From Calothrix sp. 336/3 (GTDB lineage Bacteria; Cyanobacteriota; Cyanobacteriia; Cyanobacteriales; Nostocaceae): a stretch of DNA of 64,000 nucleotides. Below, one piece after another: positions 27,018-36,383 of this stretch. The translations under genes were made by a program, and so were the position numbers. How positions within the stretch are numbered: position 1 is the first letter of the stretch; each line of letters starts with the position of its first letter. The DNA lies in the NCBI RefSeq assembly GCF_000734895.2, contig NZ_CP011382.1:4442700-4506699 (forward strand). The letters are read 5' to 3'. The notes beneath the pieces are model-generated. The model saw only the letters and a program-made list of their open reading frames with translations, made no database searches and was not told the DNA's origin.

Positions 27018-27553
27018 ATTTACAATGGCAAATAACTTGTGATGCAGAATTAAATAATTTCAAAAATCAAGCAGAAAAGACACTTCATAGCGCTTATCTA
27101 GAAATGAGTAGGGAGCCAGCATCACGAATTCCCTTTATTGTATGGTTATTAGAAAATCCTGACAGCCCTTTACCTTTTTCAGGAAAAATAGACCTTTACA
27201 GACATGACTGCTTACATTTGTTGCTAGACAGAGATTTATCATTATATGATGAAGCATTTGTTTTAGGCTTTACCATGGGTAATGATGTCTCTTGTAAATG
27301 GTTTCATCGGTCTTTGTTTAAATTGATATCAACAATATTTTATCCTTTAAAATTTCGTTTTAAAAAAGTTCATTTACTAGCATTTGATTTAGGAGTTTGG
27401 TACGGCAGTAAAGTCAAGACCAAAAATTTGAATAAATTCGACTTTGATAGTTATAAAAACCAAAGTCTTAGCAAGATTAGAAAAGAGTTAGGGATTGACA
27501 TTGATACTATTCAGGTTTTGTGGCAAGCTCAAAGTTTATTAACACAAGTATGA
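27002..27553 (+). CDS. Coq4-like protein, 183 aa
   Basis: Carries the Coq4 metal-ligand pattern HDxxH-x11-E: H68, D69, H72 and E84 in LYRHDCLHLLLDRDLSLYDE, followed by AFVLGF and, at the C-terminus, FDFDSYKNQSLSKIRKELGI, which matches the end of Coq4 proteins. Coq4 acts in ubiquinone ring modification in respiratory organisms. Cyanobacteria make plastoquinone instead, so the substrate here must differ or be unknown. ATG 27002 has AGGA 10 bases upstream. An in-frame TTG at 26984 is less likely. It overlaps the upstream small membrane gene and was probably translated with it. Confidence 0.68.
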   Translation: MDTSLNLQWQITCDAELNNFKNQAEKTLHSAYLEMSREPASRIPFIVWLLENPDSPLPFSGKIDLYRHDCLHLLLDRDLSLYDEAFVLGFTMGNDVSCKWFHRSLFKLISTIFYPLKFRFKKVHLLAFDLGVWYGSKVKTKNLNKFDFDSYKNQSLSKIRKELGIDIDTIQVLWQAQSLLTQV

Positions 27554-27712
27554 ATATCCCAAGCAGAAGTAAAGTTTTATCATAGTTACTAATACTGATT
27601 TATGGTCTCAATTATTGACCTGAATACGGAAATCTTGATGAATTTGACGTAATTGTAATTTTTGCCACTGTTTAACCGAAAAAATCGCAGTTTGATATTA
27701 ACTATACCCTAG

Positions 27713-27943
27713 TTGTCATCCAGTTGTGTTGTAGATAATAGACCAACTAAATTGACGGAGATTGTGAAGACTGTGATCAAAGTCAGAGTTTATGTCAAAG
27801 TTAAGAATGGTGTAAAAGTTTTTGTCACCTATAAAGATGAAACTGTGTTAGTGAAAGTGCGTGTATTAGTCAAAAGAGCTATAAAAGTGCAGGTGAAGGT
27901 GAACGTCAACCCTAAAAAGCAACTTCCTCCCGCTTCTGCGTAA
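27713..27943 (+). CDS. Possible small Lys-Val alternating protein, 76 aa
   Basis: Open frame with only a TTG start. The product alternates hydrophobic and charged residues (VKVRVYVKVKNGVKVFVTYK, VLVKVRVLVKRAIKVQVKV), which would form amphipathic beta strands. Very basic. No family recognised and no good ribosome binding site. It could be a chance frame. Confidence 0.3.
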   Translation: MSSSCVVDNRPTKLTEIVKTVIKVRVYVKVKNGVKVFVTYKDETVLVKVRVLVKRAIKVQVKVNVNPKKQLPPASA

Positions 27944-28013
27944 TCTAGGGCAAAATTCAGGAACCAGGTAAACCTCGTGTGTAGAGATACTTACTTGTAA
28001 TCCGAGATTTGCT

Positions 28014-28556
28014 ATGAACGAAAAATTATTTTGGCGTATATTTGGTTCTATCTTCGGTGGTGTTGGTAGTATCTTTGCGCTAATTGCTGTATTAGATGGA
28101 GTCAGTAATTATAATTTTATTTCTCAAGCGAAAATTGCCAATGGCACAATAGTTGATATAGTCGCATATCGGGGAACTGATAACAAAGGAAAAACTTACA
28201 TTAATTATCAGCCTGTAGTACAATTTAATACTATTGATGGGAAATCAACAATATTCACATCAGATACTTCCTCGTCAGAATTTACTAAAGGAAAGGAAGT
28301 AAAAGTATACTATCAAGCGGATAATCCTAATAATGCGAAGATAAATAGCTGGATTAGTCTTTGGTTATTTTCAGTAATTTTTGGTATTTTTGGCTCAGTT
28401 TTATTGGTAATTGGCATCGCCTCAATTATCAAATCATTTTATGTCAATACTGTGGACATCACTGGAAATATGACATCAGAAATAGATAGTTTTGATGATT
28501 TGGATGACTTAGATGATTTATATTGCTTTGATGATTATCAGGAAGAAGTATTTTAA
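28014..28556 (+). CDS. DUF3592-type membrane protein with acidic tail, 180 aa
   Basis: Two hydrophobic helices (about residues 8-30 and 110-137) enclose an extracytoplasmic beta domain with the DUF3592 pattern ANGTIVDIVAYRG, YQPVVQFNTIDGK, FTKGKEVKVYYQADNPNNAKI. The cytoplasmic tail ends in a run of Asp (SFDDLDDLDDLYCFDDYQEE), which is unusual and may bind cations or a basic partner. Function unknown. ATG start after CGAGATTTGCT. Confidence 0.72.
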   Translation: MNEKLFWRIFGSIFGGVGSIFALIAVLDGVSNYNFISQAKIANGTIVDIVAYRGTDNKGKTYINYQPVVQFNTIDGKSTIFTSDTSSSEFTKGKEVKVYYQADNPNNAKINSWISLWLFSVIFGIFGSVLLVIGIASIIKSFYVNTVDITGNMTSEIDSFDDLDDLDDLYCFDDYQEEVF

Positions 28557-28749
28557 CTAAATCTCGTCTATTTTGAGAAGTTGAAAACTCCAGACTGTGA
28601 GATTGATACTCTCCGAGAAGTCTCGCTTCGCTCGTCTACCTAATGTCGCAATGACAAAACTTAACTTTTCATGATGGAAAAGGTTTATTGACTTGATTCC
28701 ATCATTTGCCATCGTGACTTTTATCTGTCACCATAGTCCGATAAACTAA

Positions 28750-29397
28750 ATGATAATTGATAAATTTGGGCTATTTTGGCAAAATTTTATGATTAGTCAC
28801 CCGAAATATGATGCTTTGATTGAAGTATTATATCTCTACCAACCAGAAAAGCTGAAAACTTGGCATCAGGAGCATCCCCAGGAATTTGCCAAAGAGGTGC
28901 AGACTGTAGGAGAAACTGATGCTATCGCTGTGGCAGAATTGGCAATAATTGCCTTGTCTACAACAAAAACACGTATTGATATTTGTTTGACATGGTTAAG
29001 ACGACGCTTAAAAAGTTCTATGAAATTGCGATTGATTGGTAATTTGGTGAGTGCAGTCACAAGCGTGGGTTTAATTTCGGCTGTTTTAATGGAATCGAGA
29101 AATGCCGCGATCGCCACTGCTGTAATTAACTTTATTTCCTCAGTAAGTTTGGTTATCTCTCAATATTTAGAATCACCACTATTTGCCAAAAATAATAATC
29201 CTCAAGAATTATTTGATCAGCTAATTCAATCTGTTTCAGAAGCGGAGAATTTGCAATTTAAACTAACAGTTGCCATCAAAATGGGAGCAACAAATGCAGA
29301 ATTATTAGAATTGTCAGAAAAAGCTAATAACTTAGTTGCTTCTGTTAGAAAAATTGAAGCAATTATCGGTGTCCCCGTTGCGAAAACAGCTAGTTGA
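28750..29397 (+). CDS. Two-helix membrane-associated hypothetical protein, 215 aa
   Basis: Helical N-terminal third (YDALIEVLYLYQPEKLKTWH), then a basic segment TWLRRRLKSSMKLRLIGN, two hydrophobic helices (about 96-110 and 117-137: LVSAVTSVGLISAVLM, IATAVINFISSVSLVIS) and a helical C-terminus. The layout resembles SLATT-type or effector-associated two-helix proteins, but I cannot assign it. It is convergent with the next gene, with a shared hairpin terminator between them. Confidence 0.6.
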   Translation: MIIDKFGLFWQNFMISHPKYDALIEVLYLYQPEKLKTWHQEHPQEFAKEVQTVGETDAIAVAELAIIALSTTKTRIDICLTWLRRRLKSSMKLRLIGNLVSAVTSVGLISAVLMESRNAAIATAVINFISSVSLVISQYLESPLFAKNNNPQELFDQLIQSVSEAENLQFKLTVAIKMGATNAELLELSEKANNLVASVRKIEAIIGVPVAKTAS

Positions 29398-29470
29398 AAA
29401 GTAGACAATAAGCTTAAAGGGTTATTTATTACAGAAATGCTAAATTATAGTTATAGAGGTAATATATATA

Positions 29471-29491
29471 TCCCACAGATAAAACTGTGGG
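29471..29491. terminator. Bidirectional hairpin between convergent genes
   Basis: CCCACAG (29472-29478) pairs perfectly with CTGTGGG (29485-29491) across a 6-base loop. A-rich sequence follows on the plus strand and T/A-rich sequence on the minus strand. The position between two convergent stop codons fits a terminator. Confidence 0.55.
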
Positions 29492-29503
29492 GTGAAAAAT
29501 TAG

Positions 29504-29923
29504 TTAGCTAGTGACATATTTTTGACTAATTTCCTGCAACTTATTGTATTGCTCCTGGGATGCTTCTACAAGTTTTTCATCTGTAGTTAAAGTATTATTT
29601 TTACCCTTAGGAACCAAATACAAAACATACAAAGAAATAAAATCAACTACAATGGCAATACCTTGTAAAGCATGAGCATCAGCTTTTTTGCCTGCCAATA
29701 AAGCTGCTAAACCACCTTCAATGGAGTTTCTTGTTGCCGTGACAAATTGATCTACTAACTCTTCAATGTAGTAAGGGGTAAGCAAACCTTCCAGACGACT
29801 ATTGTCAGGTGTAAATTCAAATCCAGCAGCGATCGCCTGTTCAAAAATGCACCATTCTGTAAATTCTTTCAGTGCATCTTCTGGCAAATGAGAAAGCAAA
29901 GGGTGTAATTCTAATTCACTCAC
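29504..29923 (-). CDS. Hypothetical protein, 139 aa
   Basis: Soluble acidic protein (LHPLLSHLPEDALKEFTEWC, PDNSRLEGLLTPYYIEELVD) with one hydrophobic stretch near residues 88-105 (GIAIVVDFISLYVLYLVP) that may be a buried helix or a weak membrane segment. Family not recognised. It is separated from the upstream histidine kinase by a long divergent intergenic region, which should hold its promoter. Confidence 0.55.
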   Translation of the reverse strand: MSELELHPLLSHLPEDALKEFTEWCIFEQAIAAGFEFTPDNSRLEGLLTPYYIEELVDQFVTATRNSIEGGLAALLAGKKADAHALQGIAIVVDFISLYVLYLVPKGKNNTLTTDEKLVEASQEQYNKLQEISQKYVTS

Positions 29924-30404
29924 AGGTTTAACAGTTGATTTGTAATGTAGGGGTAGGATTATGCCACCTAAGATACATCAATTCTTGTGGAGATTCTGCC
30001 TAAGATTAAACATAATCGACTATGCTGATATTAACGCACCCAGGGCTTGAAGAAAATTAAAAAGTTTGAATATATTTTTCTTCGGCAATGTTGTATTTGA
30101 TTGCATCTATCTTGACGATTACTATAAAATATGCATCAAGTATAGTGGCGATCGCTAACTATTTTGATAAAATAGTCTGATACCTCAGTAATGATGCGAA
30201 TTATACTAAAAAAGAATTAAACGAAAGTTTTAATATAGTTTCTCATCTTTAAACATTTTGTCATAAACCGATGAAAATCTGAGGAAAATACTTAAAATTC
30301 ACGAATATCTGCAAATTTTGTACAGTATTTACTCTCTCTACTTTTGATAATTTCTCAATTAAACTAAATATTATTCTTTGCTTTGCTCTATATTTCAACT
30401 ATAT
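29924..30404. other. Divergent intergenic region before the histidine kinase
   Basis: About 480 AT-rich bases between divergent genes. No coding frame supported. One HIP1-like GGCGATCGC near 30147. Promoters of both neighbours are expected here but no specific site can be named. Confidence 0.5.
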
Positions 30405-32069
30405 ATGTTACAGAAGATACTGACTAGATTTCATAATTTACAAAAAACGACTTTATCTCGTTATAAAAAGATTTTGAGAAACTGGGCGCTTCATTCTTCA
30501 TTACTTATCAGCTTAACCGTTGCCTTAACCTTAATTTTATTTATTCCTCAAACATTAGTTACTTGTCAAGCTTATTATCAATTTAATCATATCATTGAGA
30601 ATGAACTAAAATTACAAACATTAACAAGTCAAATCACCTATTTAGATGAATTGTTAACCATGTCAGCAAAGATGAATGCTGCAACAGGTGATAGAAATTG
30701 GGAAAAAAGATATCGTGAGCATGAACCCCTATTAGATAAGGCAATTAAGGAATTAATTAATTTAGCACCACAGACATATAATTCTGAAGATGCGAAACAA
30801 ACAGATGCAGCTAATCTTCGCTTAGTAGAAATTGAATCACAATCTTTTGATTTAGTCAGAAATAATCAAAAAGATTTAGCGAATCAGCTTTTATCTAGTT
30901 CTGAGTACATAAATCAAAAACAAAAATATGCCTCTGGAGTTGAAAAAAGAAATATTGCGATTGCAATTCAAATGAAAAATGCAGTTAGTCAGTATCAAGA
31001 AAATCTTCTCTGGTCTATTATTGTTTCTGGAAGTAGTCTTGTGCTATTAATGCCCTGTTGGATATTAGTTTTGCGATTGCTGAAAACACACTTACACGCG
31101 CGGAAACTAGCACAGATAGAGTTAGAGAATAATAATCAAGAATTAGAAAATAAAATTTATCTAAGAACAGAAGAATTACAAAAAAATAACCTACAATTAC
31201 GAGAAACTTTAGAAGAATTACAACAAACTCAAGCTCACCTAGTGCAAGCAGAAAAAATGTCTAGCTTAGGGCAAATGGTAGCTGGTATAGCCCATGAAAT
31301 CAATAATCCAGTTAATTTTATTTATGGCAATATAACTCATGTGCAAGAATATACAGACGAACTCATGATGCTGATAAGATTATATCAAGAACATTATACT
31401 CAACCACCAGAAAATATCGAAAATAGCATCCAAAGTATAGATTTAGAATTTCTATCTCAAGATTTACCTGAAGTTCTCGCATCTATGAAAATGGGAACTG
31501 AACGCATTAAAAATATAGTTGTTTCTCTGCGTAACTTTTCTCGTCTTGATGAAGCAGCAGTAAAGGAAGTAAATATCCACGAAGGGATTGATAGCACACT
31601 AATGATTTTAGAGCATCGTCTGAAAGCAAACAATCAACGCCCTGCAATTTCTATTATTAAAGAATATGCTTTACTTCCTCTGGTAGAATGTTATCCCAGT
31701 CAATTAAATCAAGTATTTATGAATATCATTGCTAATGCAATTGATGCGTTAGATGAGTCAAATTCAGAACGTGACTATCATGAGATTAAATCTCAACCTA
31801 ATCAAATAAAAATAGTAACTCAGGTAATAAGTCAAGATTGGATCAGGATTAAGATTGCTGATAATGGTATGGGTATTCCCGAAGCAATTCTGAAAAAGCT
31901 TTTTGACCCTTTCTTTACTACTAAAGCTGTTGGTAAAGGTACGGGATTAGGTTTATCTATAAGTTATCAGATTATTGTCAATAAACATGGTGGAAATATC
32001 TATTGTAATTCTCAATTAAATCAAGGAACAACCTTTGTGATTGAAATTCCCATAAATAGATGTGAGTAA
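30405..32069 (+). CDS. Sensor histidine kinase with two transmembrane helices
   Basis: ATG 30405 (MLQKILTRFHNLQK) is chosen over a TTG at 30378. TM1 about residues 30-52, an outer sensor region of about 145 residues (helical), TM2 about 202-226, a coiled coil (ELQKNNLQLRETLEELQQTQ), then HisKA with the phospho-acceptor in GQMVAGIAHEINNPVNFIYG, and HATPase_c with N box FMNIIANAIDALDES, G1 KIADNGMGIPEA, F box FDPFFTTK and G2 GKGTGLGLSISYQI. All catalytic parts are present. No response regulator lies next to it, so the partner is elsewhere. The type resembles cyanobacterial kinases that lack PAS domains. Confidence 0.9.
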   Translation: MLQKILTRFHNLQKTTLSRYKKILRNWALHSSLLISLTVALTLILFIPQTLVTCQAYYQFNHIIENELKLQTLTSQITYLDELLTMSAKMNAATGDRNWEKRYREHEPLLDKAIKELINLAPQTYNSEDAKQTDAANLRLVEIESQSFDLVRNNQKDLANQLLSSSEYINQKQKYASGVEKRNIAIAIQMKNAVSQYQENLLWSIIVSGSSLVLLMPCWILVLRLLKTHLHARKLAQIELENNNQELENKIYLRTEELQKNNLQLRETLEELQQTQAHLVQAEKMSSLGQMVAGIAHEINNPVNFIYGNITHVQEYTDELMMLIRLYQEHYTQPPENIENSIQSIDLEFLSQDLPEVLASMKMGTERIKNIVVSLRNFSRLDEAAVKEVNIHEGIDSTLMILEHRLKANNQRPAISIIKEYALLPLVECYPSQLNQVFMNIIANAIDALDESNSERDYHEIKSQPNQIKIVTQVISQDWIRIKIADNGMGIPEAILKKLFDPFFTTKAVGKGTGLGLSISYQIIVNKHGGNIYCNSQLNQGTTFVIEIPINRCE

Positions 32070-32206
32070 AATATCAATTGTTGTTGATTCTTGTATTTTT
32101 ATTGTTTTGAATTATAAATCCGGTAAATTGACATAGCTGATATCTTGCACCTTGGGCAAGCTAAAAATAAATTTAACTCAGTATTTTTTTACTACTCAAC
32201 CACGTT

Positions 32207-32275
32207 CCCGTCCGCCAGGGATTTTTAATCCCTGTCTAACAACTTAAGTCCATTGAAATGGACTAAAAATAAAAT
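32207..32275 (-). repeat. Dispersed hairpin repeat, copy 3, partial and reverse
   Basis: Contains GGGATTTTTAATCCCTGTCTA and AAGTCCATTGAAATGGACT. The reverse complement aligns with the GTTAGACGGGGATTTTTAAT and AGTCCATTTTTAATGGACT parts of the copy at 52834-53018. Hairpin arms are kept while loops differ. Confidence 0.65.
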
Positions 32276-32489
32276 ATCAATGAAGAGAGTAATTAATCAC
32301 TATGTGTGCAATTTTTTACGTATTTACTAGTAAGGTGCAAGATTTAAGATAGAAAAATAATAAAATAATCCTATTCTCTCTGTCGCTATAATTATTATTC
32401 CTGCTTTATAGTAGGGATAAATTATATGTATTTTTACTAATATTTTCTATAAAGTAGAACTAAAAATCCGACAACTCGTGATTAAAAAA

Positions 32490-32518
32490 ACAATAAAAAA
32501 CAAGTGGTATGAACCACT
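32490..32518 (-). terminator. Rho-independent terminator of the COP23 gene
   Basis: On the minus strand ACCACT/AGTGGT arms (32503-32508 with 32513-32518, loop ATGA) are followed by TTGTTTTTTATTGTTTTTTT. Lies about 35 bases after the stop of the COP23-domain gene. Confidence 0.7.
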
Positions 32519-32552
32519 CGTTTCTGTTAACTATTCAGTTAATTTTATACTC

Positions 32553-33338
32553 TTATCGCAAGCCACCAGTATTCAAGCGTAAACCAGACTGAGGCTTTTT
32601 AGAAGTATTAGAATTAGTCGTAGGTGCTTTGATGCTGACACCATTACGCATATTTTTACCCGTTCCTCCATCCTTAGCATCTAGGAAAGGTTTAAGATTA
32701 ATCCCATTCCTAGCAGAGGGTTTACGGTTATTACCACCTAAAAGATTACCCAGAGTAGATAAATTTACACCATTATTGCGTCCAGCAAAGGTGTTAACAG
32801 CTATAGTTTGTTGTCCACTGTCGGCAGCAACTAGGTTATTAAATACACTGTTACGGACTGCGAAGGGGTCTCTACCGGGGGGGACGGTAAGGACAATTCG
32901 ACAGCTAGAATTTGCTTCCGTGGTTACACAGAGAGTATTGTAACCATTTTCTGTCCCATTGCGAAGTTCTACCAACCCATCGGGGCGGTAACTTTCTAAA
33001 CGTTCCGCGATCGCGGCACAACGTTTATCCATATCCCAGCCACCACCGAGACTTTGGGGAGATGCCCAGGGGAAAAATTTACCGGGTTGGCTGGTGGGTT
33101 GATACATCACGGTATGGCGACCGTTGTAAAATTGGCAACTGAAGCGAGCAATAGTATCGATAGTCGCACCAGGGGTAGTATTTGTACCAGGAGTATTAGT
33201 GGAAGTTGTGGTGGGATTGCCAGAGGATGTAGTAGGAACATAGACATCATCCGCACTTTGAGCAAAAGCGGCGTTGCCAAGGAATAAAGAGCAACCGAGG
33301 CTGGTTAACAGGATGTATTTGAAAGATGATAATGACAT
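32553..33338 (-). CDS. Secreted COP23-domain protein
   Basis: Start at ATG 33338 (MSLSSFKYILLTSLGCSLFL) has GAGG six bases before it. An in-frame ATG four codons upstream overlaps that Shine-Dalgarno. Signal peptide ends near AAFAQSAD. A Thr/Ser/Pro linker follows, then the COP23 domain: RFSCQFYNGRHTVMYQP, FFPWASPQSLGGGWDMDKRC, AAIAERLESYRPDGLVEL and YNTLCVTTEANSSC, with four conserved cysteines. The C-terminal 70 residues are low-complexity, Asn/Lys/Gly-rich. The founding member is a membrane-associated protein with circadian-oscillating abundance in cyanobacteria. Its biochemical role is unknown. Confidence 0.8.
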   Translation of the reverse strand: MSLSSFKYILLTSLGCSLFLGNAAFAQSADDVYVPTTSSGNPTTTSTNTPGTNTTPGATIDTIARFSCQFYNGRHTVMYQPTSQPGKFFPWASPQSLGGGWDMDKRCAAIAERLESYRPDGLVELRNGTENGYNTLCVTTEANSSCRIVLTVPPGRDPFAVRNSVFNNLVAADSGQQTIAVNTFAGRNNGVNLSTLGNLLGGNNRKPSARNGINLKPFLDAKDGGTGKNMRNGVSIKAPTTNSNTSKKPQSGLRLNTGGLR

Positions 33339-33571
33339 AGTTATCCTCATAGGAAATATTTGTTTTTTGATAGCTGAATGCTCAAACAGATTTTCAGATT
33401 GATATCAAAATGAATGGACAAAGTTACACAGTAAATTGATATCACCAACATTCTATTTTTAACAGAATTGCTAAATCATCGATTCGCTTACCTTTGTTGA
33501 GCATTCAGCATTGATAAACAAGCTGTTTTGGGAGTTGATATATTCCATGACGCAGGAATTTGATTTTTGAT

Positions 33572-35161
33572 TCATCGACGGCGAGGTTTTTTTTCTCTTT
33601 CCTGTTTTTTCTCCTTGAGTATTTGTTTTGCCTTTGCTTGCATCTCGCTGTGACGAGCGACACCTTCGTAGGTGTAACGGTTGTAGCTATGACGAGTAAT
33701 TAAATCTTCGATATATTCCACCCGTTCATTACCTCCGGGGTGAGAAGATAACCAAGCAGGGGGAGCATTTTTCTGTTGCTGTTTCAGGGTGAACATGAGA
33801 TTACGCAAACCATCAGCAGCATAACCGGAAGCAACGATGAGACGAGTTCCCAGGGTGTCTGCTTGCCTTTCCATATCTCGACTGTAACTTAAAGTAAACA
33901 GTTGTCCCACCGTGCCACCGAAGGGGATATATTGAGTCAGATTACCGATAAGGTTGCCTTGGGTAACGAGCTGGAAACCGTGGGAAAGGACAACATGGGA
34001 AAGCTCATGTCCAATTAAACCAGCTAACTCTGCTTCCGAATTAGTTTTAGCGATCGCCCCTAAATTAACAAAGACTTTACCACCAGGAAGAGCAAAAGCA
34101 TTGAGACTGTCATCGGGAATGATAAAAAATTCGTATTTAAATTCGTTTCTGCCAGAGACTTGGGCTATTTTCTGTCCAATATCATTGACATAGGTAGTAA
34201 TTGCTTCATCTTTTACTAGGGGCAACTGTTTTTTTGCCTGCTTGGCTACCGACTCACCCACAGATTCTTCACCCTGTAATAGTAGGATAGTCGAGTCAAG
34301 GGCAGAGAAGGGACCGAGTAAACTACCAGTGACAGCGTAACCTAAAGCACCCGTAATAATATTGGCGATCGCGTTGCTGCGTACCTCTGCTCGGATGTGG
34401 GATTTATAGCGTTTTAAATGAGTGGCTGCTAGCTGGGTAAATTCTGCCGCTTCTGGACTTTGGGGGTTTAAAATGGCAAATTGTCGAGCAGCTAGAGATG
34501 CTTCCATCCATTTTTTTGCCTCTGCTAAAGCAGTAATTCTGGCTCTGACTAAATCTACCTGACTTGGATATAAAGTTGCTGCTCGCTCCAATACTTGCAA
34601 TGATGCTTTCTCTTCACCATAGGTTTTCAAAGCTGTGGCATATTGAATTTGCCCCGGAATAAATTCTGGATATTGTTCTGTTAAAAGTTTTAGTGGTACT
34701 AAAGTCCGAGTTTGCAGCTTACTGACAACCCCTGCCTCTGCCTCTCGCCAGTATACCTTACCGGCTGGGGAAAGCTGGGAGATATCCATAATTGCAGGTT
34801 TCACCTCTGGGATATCTTGATGTTTGGCAAAGGGTTCCTTAATTTGACGGTAAAGCTTTTCAGCTTGGGCTGTTTCCCCCGCCAAATATAACCTATCTGC
34901 CTCGATAAATTTTAGCTTGCGAGCAATCTCCTCTGGGGTAAGCGCAGGTTCACTATCAGCTTTTTTCTCTTCTGGATTCTTTGGTGTATCGGGTTTTTTC
35001 TCCTCCGTACTTGCGGGTGGAGGTGTCACCCTATCAACGGGAATATCCGGTTCTTTTGCGGTGATAGATGCTGGTTGGGTGAGGATAATCAATATAGATG
35101 TGCTGATTGATAATATCAGCCAACCTAGGGTTAATAGGAGAGACTTCTGTCGTCGCTGCAT
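33572..35161 (-). CDS. M48-family zinc metalloprotease with TPR-like region (BepA-like)
   Basis: ATG 35161 (MQRRQKSLLLTLGWLILSIS) has GAGG eight bases upstream and gives a basic N-terminus and a signal-anchor helix. It is preferred over the ATG at 35224. An acidic Pro/Lys/Glu linker (residues about 40-80) leads to a helical TPR-like part (residues 80-260), then the M48 peptidase: zinc site GHELSHVVLSHG, third ligand in ERQADTLGTRLI, and the exosite segment SHPGGNERVEYIEDL. M48 proteases of this kind act in the periplasm on misfolded outer-membrane proteins. C-terminus is very basic (KEKKQEREKKPRRR). Appears intact. Confidence 0.87.
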   Translation of the reverse strand: MQRRQKSLLLTLGWLILSISTSILIILTQPASITAKEPDIPVDRVTPPPASTEEKKPDTPKNPEEKKADSEPALTPEEIARKLKFIEADRLYLAGETAQAEKLYRQIKEPFAKHQDIPEVKPAIMDISQLSPAGKVYWREAEAGVVSKLQTRTLVPLKLLTEQYPEFIPGQIQYATALKTYGEEKASLQVLERAATLYPSQVDLVRARITALAEAKKWMEASLAARQFAILNPQSPEAAEFTQLAATHLKRYKSHIRAEVRSNAIANIITGALGYAVTGSLLGPFSALDSTILLLQGEESVGESVAKQAKKQLPLVKDEAITTYVNDIGQKIAQVSGRNEFKYEFFIIPDDSLNAFALPGGKVFVNLGAIAKTNSEAELAGLIGHELSHVVLSHGFQLVTQGNLIGNLTQYIPFGGTVGQLFTLSYSRDMERQADTLGTRLIVASGYAADGLRNLMFTLKQQQKNAPPAWLSSHPGGNERVEYIEDLITRHSYNRYTYEGVARHSEMQAKAKQILKEKKQEREKKPRRR

Positions 35162-35507
35162 AGGGATTTCCTCGACACAGGGAATTGGGAAATTGCCGAT
35201 TTGGGTATGGTTTACCGAAATCAATCTACAGTCACCACCTTGTAAGTGAAGACTATGTTTTCAATGTATGAGGAAAGATGGGTAAAGCGCAGCTGTGTCT
35301 ATGAAAAATTCAAATTCCGATGGCAGGAGGTCATGGCATAATCTATCAAGTCAGCTGGGGAATTTGGTTGTTTGAAGTAGAAAAAGTGATTCTGAGAATG
35401 AATCAGCTCAGATGCTGCTCAATCATAGCTGTTATTATTACTTAAGTTTTTGGGCGACAAGGTAAAATAAGCTGCTGTTTATTCTTGGATTCTTAACGAA
35501 ATCACTC
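35162..35507. other. Divergent intergenic region
   Basis: About 345 bases between divergent genes with no supported coding frame, hairpin or known motif. Promoters for both neighbours are expected. Confidence 0.45.
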
Positions 35508-36221
35508 ATGTATACAAATTTACTTGTATCTTTGCAGTTGCTAGGTGGTGCAGGAGTATTTTACGACGGCGATCGCGCCTTTCCTCAAGTACTTCCATCT
35601 CAGATAATTGTCAGCAATACTCAACAAAATACCACTACTAAAGGCAATTTTCTAGATATGCTGGCAGCTTTGGGAGTTCGAGAAACGGGAATACCAGTGG
35701 GAGATAGCAAACAGTATCAATTTGTAAACCCAGAACTAGGTTTTCTTGGTAAATACCAATTTGCAGAAGTTTTGCTGATTCGTCTTGGTTACTACAAAGC
35801 CAAGGTATATTTTGGTAATGGTGCTAACAAAAATTATTGGCGGGGTACTTGGACAGGAAAAGCGGGAATAACTAGTAAATCAAAGTTATTAAATTCTCCT
35901 CAAGTCCAAGAAAAAGCAATTCGGGAAGCTTTTAGTGTTTATTATCAAGACATTAATTATCTTCTGCAAAAACGTAAAAAAGCCCTCAACAACTACTTGG
36001 GAAAACAGATAAATTTTCGAGACCAAGGTAAATCAAAATCGGTCAAAATCACCCTTTCAGGAGTGCTAGCTGCTGCCCATTTAAAAGGACCCGACAAATT
36101 AGTTGATTTCTTAGTTTCAGGAAGAGTCACCAAAGACCCATTTGGAACTTCTATTACCAGCTATTTAGAAGAATTTGGTGGTTTTAATATTCAATTAAAG
36201 GATTTTTTTGTACCTTTGTGA
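35508..36221 (+). CDS. Lysozyme-like protein, 237 aa (tentative)
   Basis: Pattern LAALGVRETGIPVG, YQFVNPELGFLGKYQFAEVL, LIRLGYYKAKVYF and NSPQVQEKAIREAF resembles the N-terminal catalytic part of lysozyme/transglycosylase-like proteins in which a Glu in a RE(S/T)G motif is followed by GxYQF. E58 in RETG would be the catalytic acid. The assignment is by motif memory only. There is a weak hydrophobic N-terminus (LLVSLQLLGGAGVF) that might be a signal sequence. ATG at 35508 after AACGAAATCACTC. No phage genes are nearby. Confidence 0.5.
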   Translation: MYTNLLVSLQLLGGAGVFYDGDRAFPQVLPSQIIVSNTQQNTTTKGNFLDMLAALGVRETGIPVGDSKQYQFVNPELGFLGKYQFAEVLLIRLGYYKAKVYFGNGANKNYWRGTWTGKAGITSKSKLLNSPQVQEKAIREAFSVYYQDINYLLQKRKKALNNYLGKQINFRDQGKSKSVKITLSGVLAAAHLKGPDKLVDFLVSGRVTKDPFGTSITSYLEEFGGFNIQLKDFFVPL

Positions 36222-36383
36222 ACATTTCATATTTTATAATTGTTCGGTATAGTCTGGCAAGCTCGATTATGAATTGTTACGTCTTGTAGTTCGAGTTGTT
36301 ATAGTTATTATTTTTTTTGAAAAGCGAGTCAACTAAGTATAGAGTTATCCTATTAATTAAATTATTAAAAACTAAGGTTAACA

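Larger units (their letters stand above)
32070..32552. other. Intergenic region with dispersed repeat and terminator
   Basis: No supported gene in about 480 bases. It holds a reverse-oriented copy of the hairpin repeat (32207-32275) and the terminator of the COP23 gene. Confidence 0.55.
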
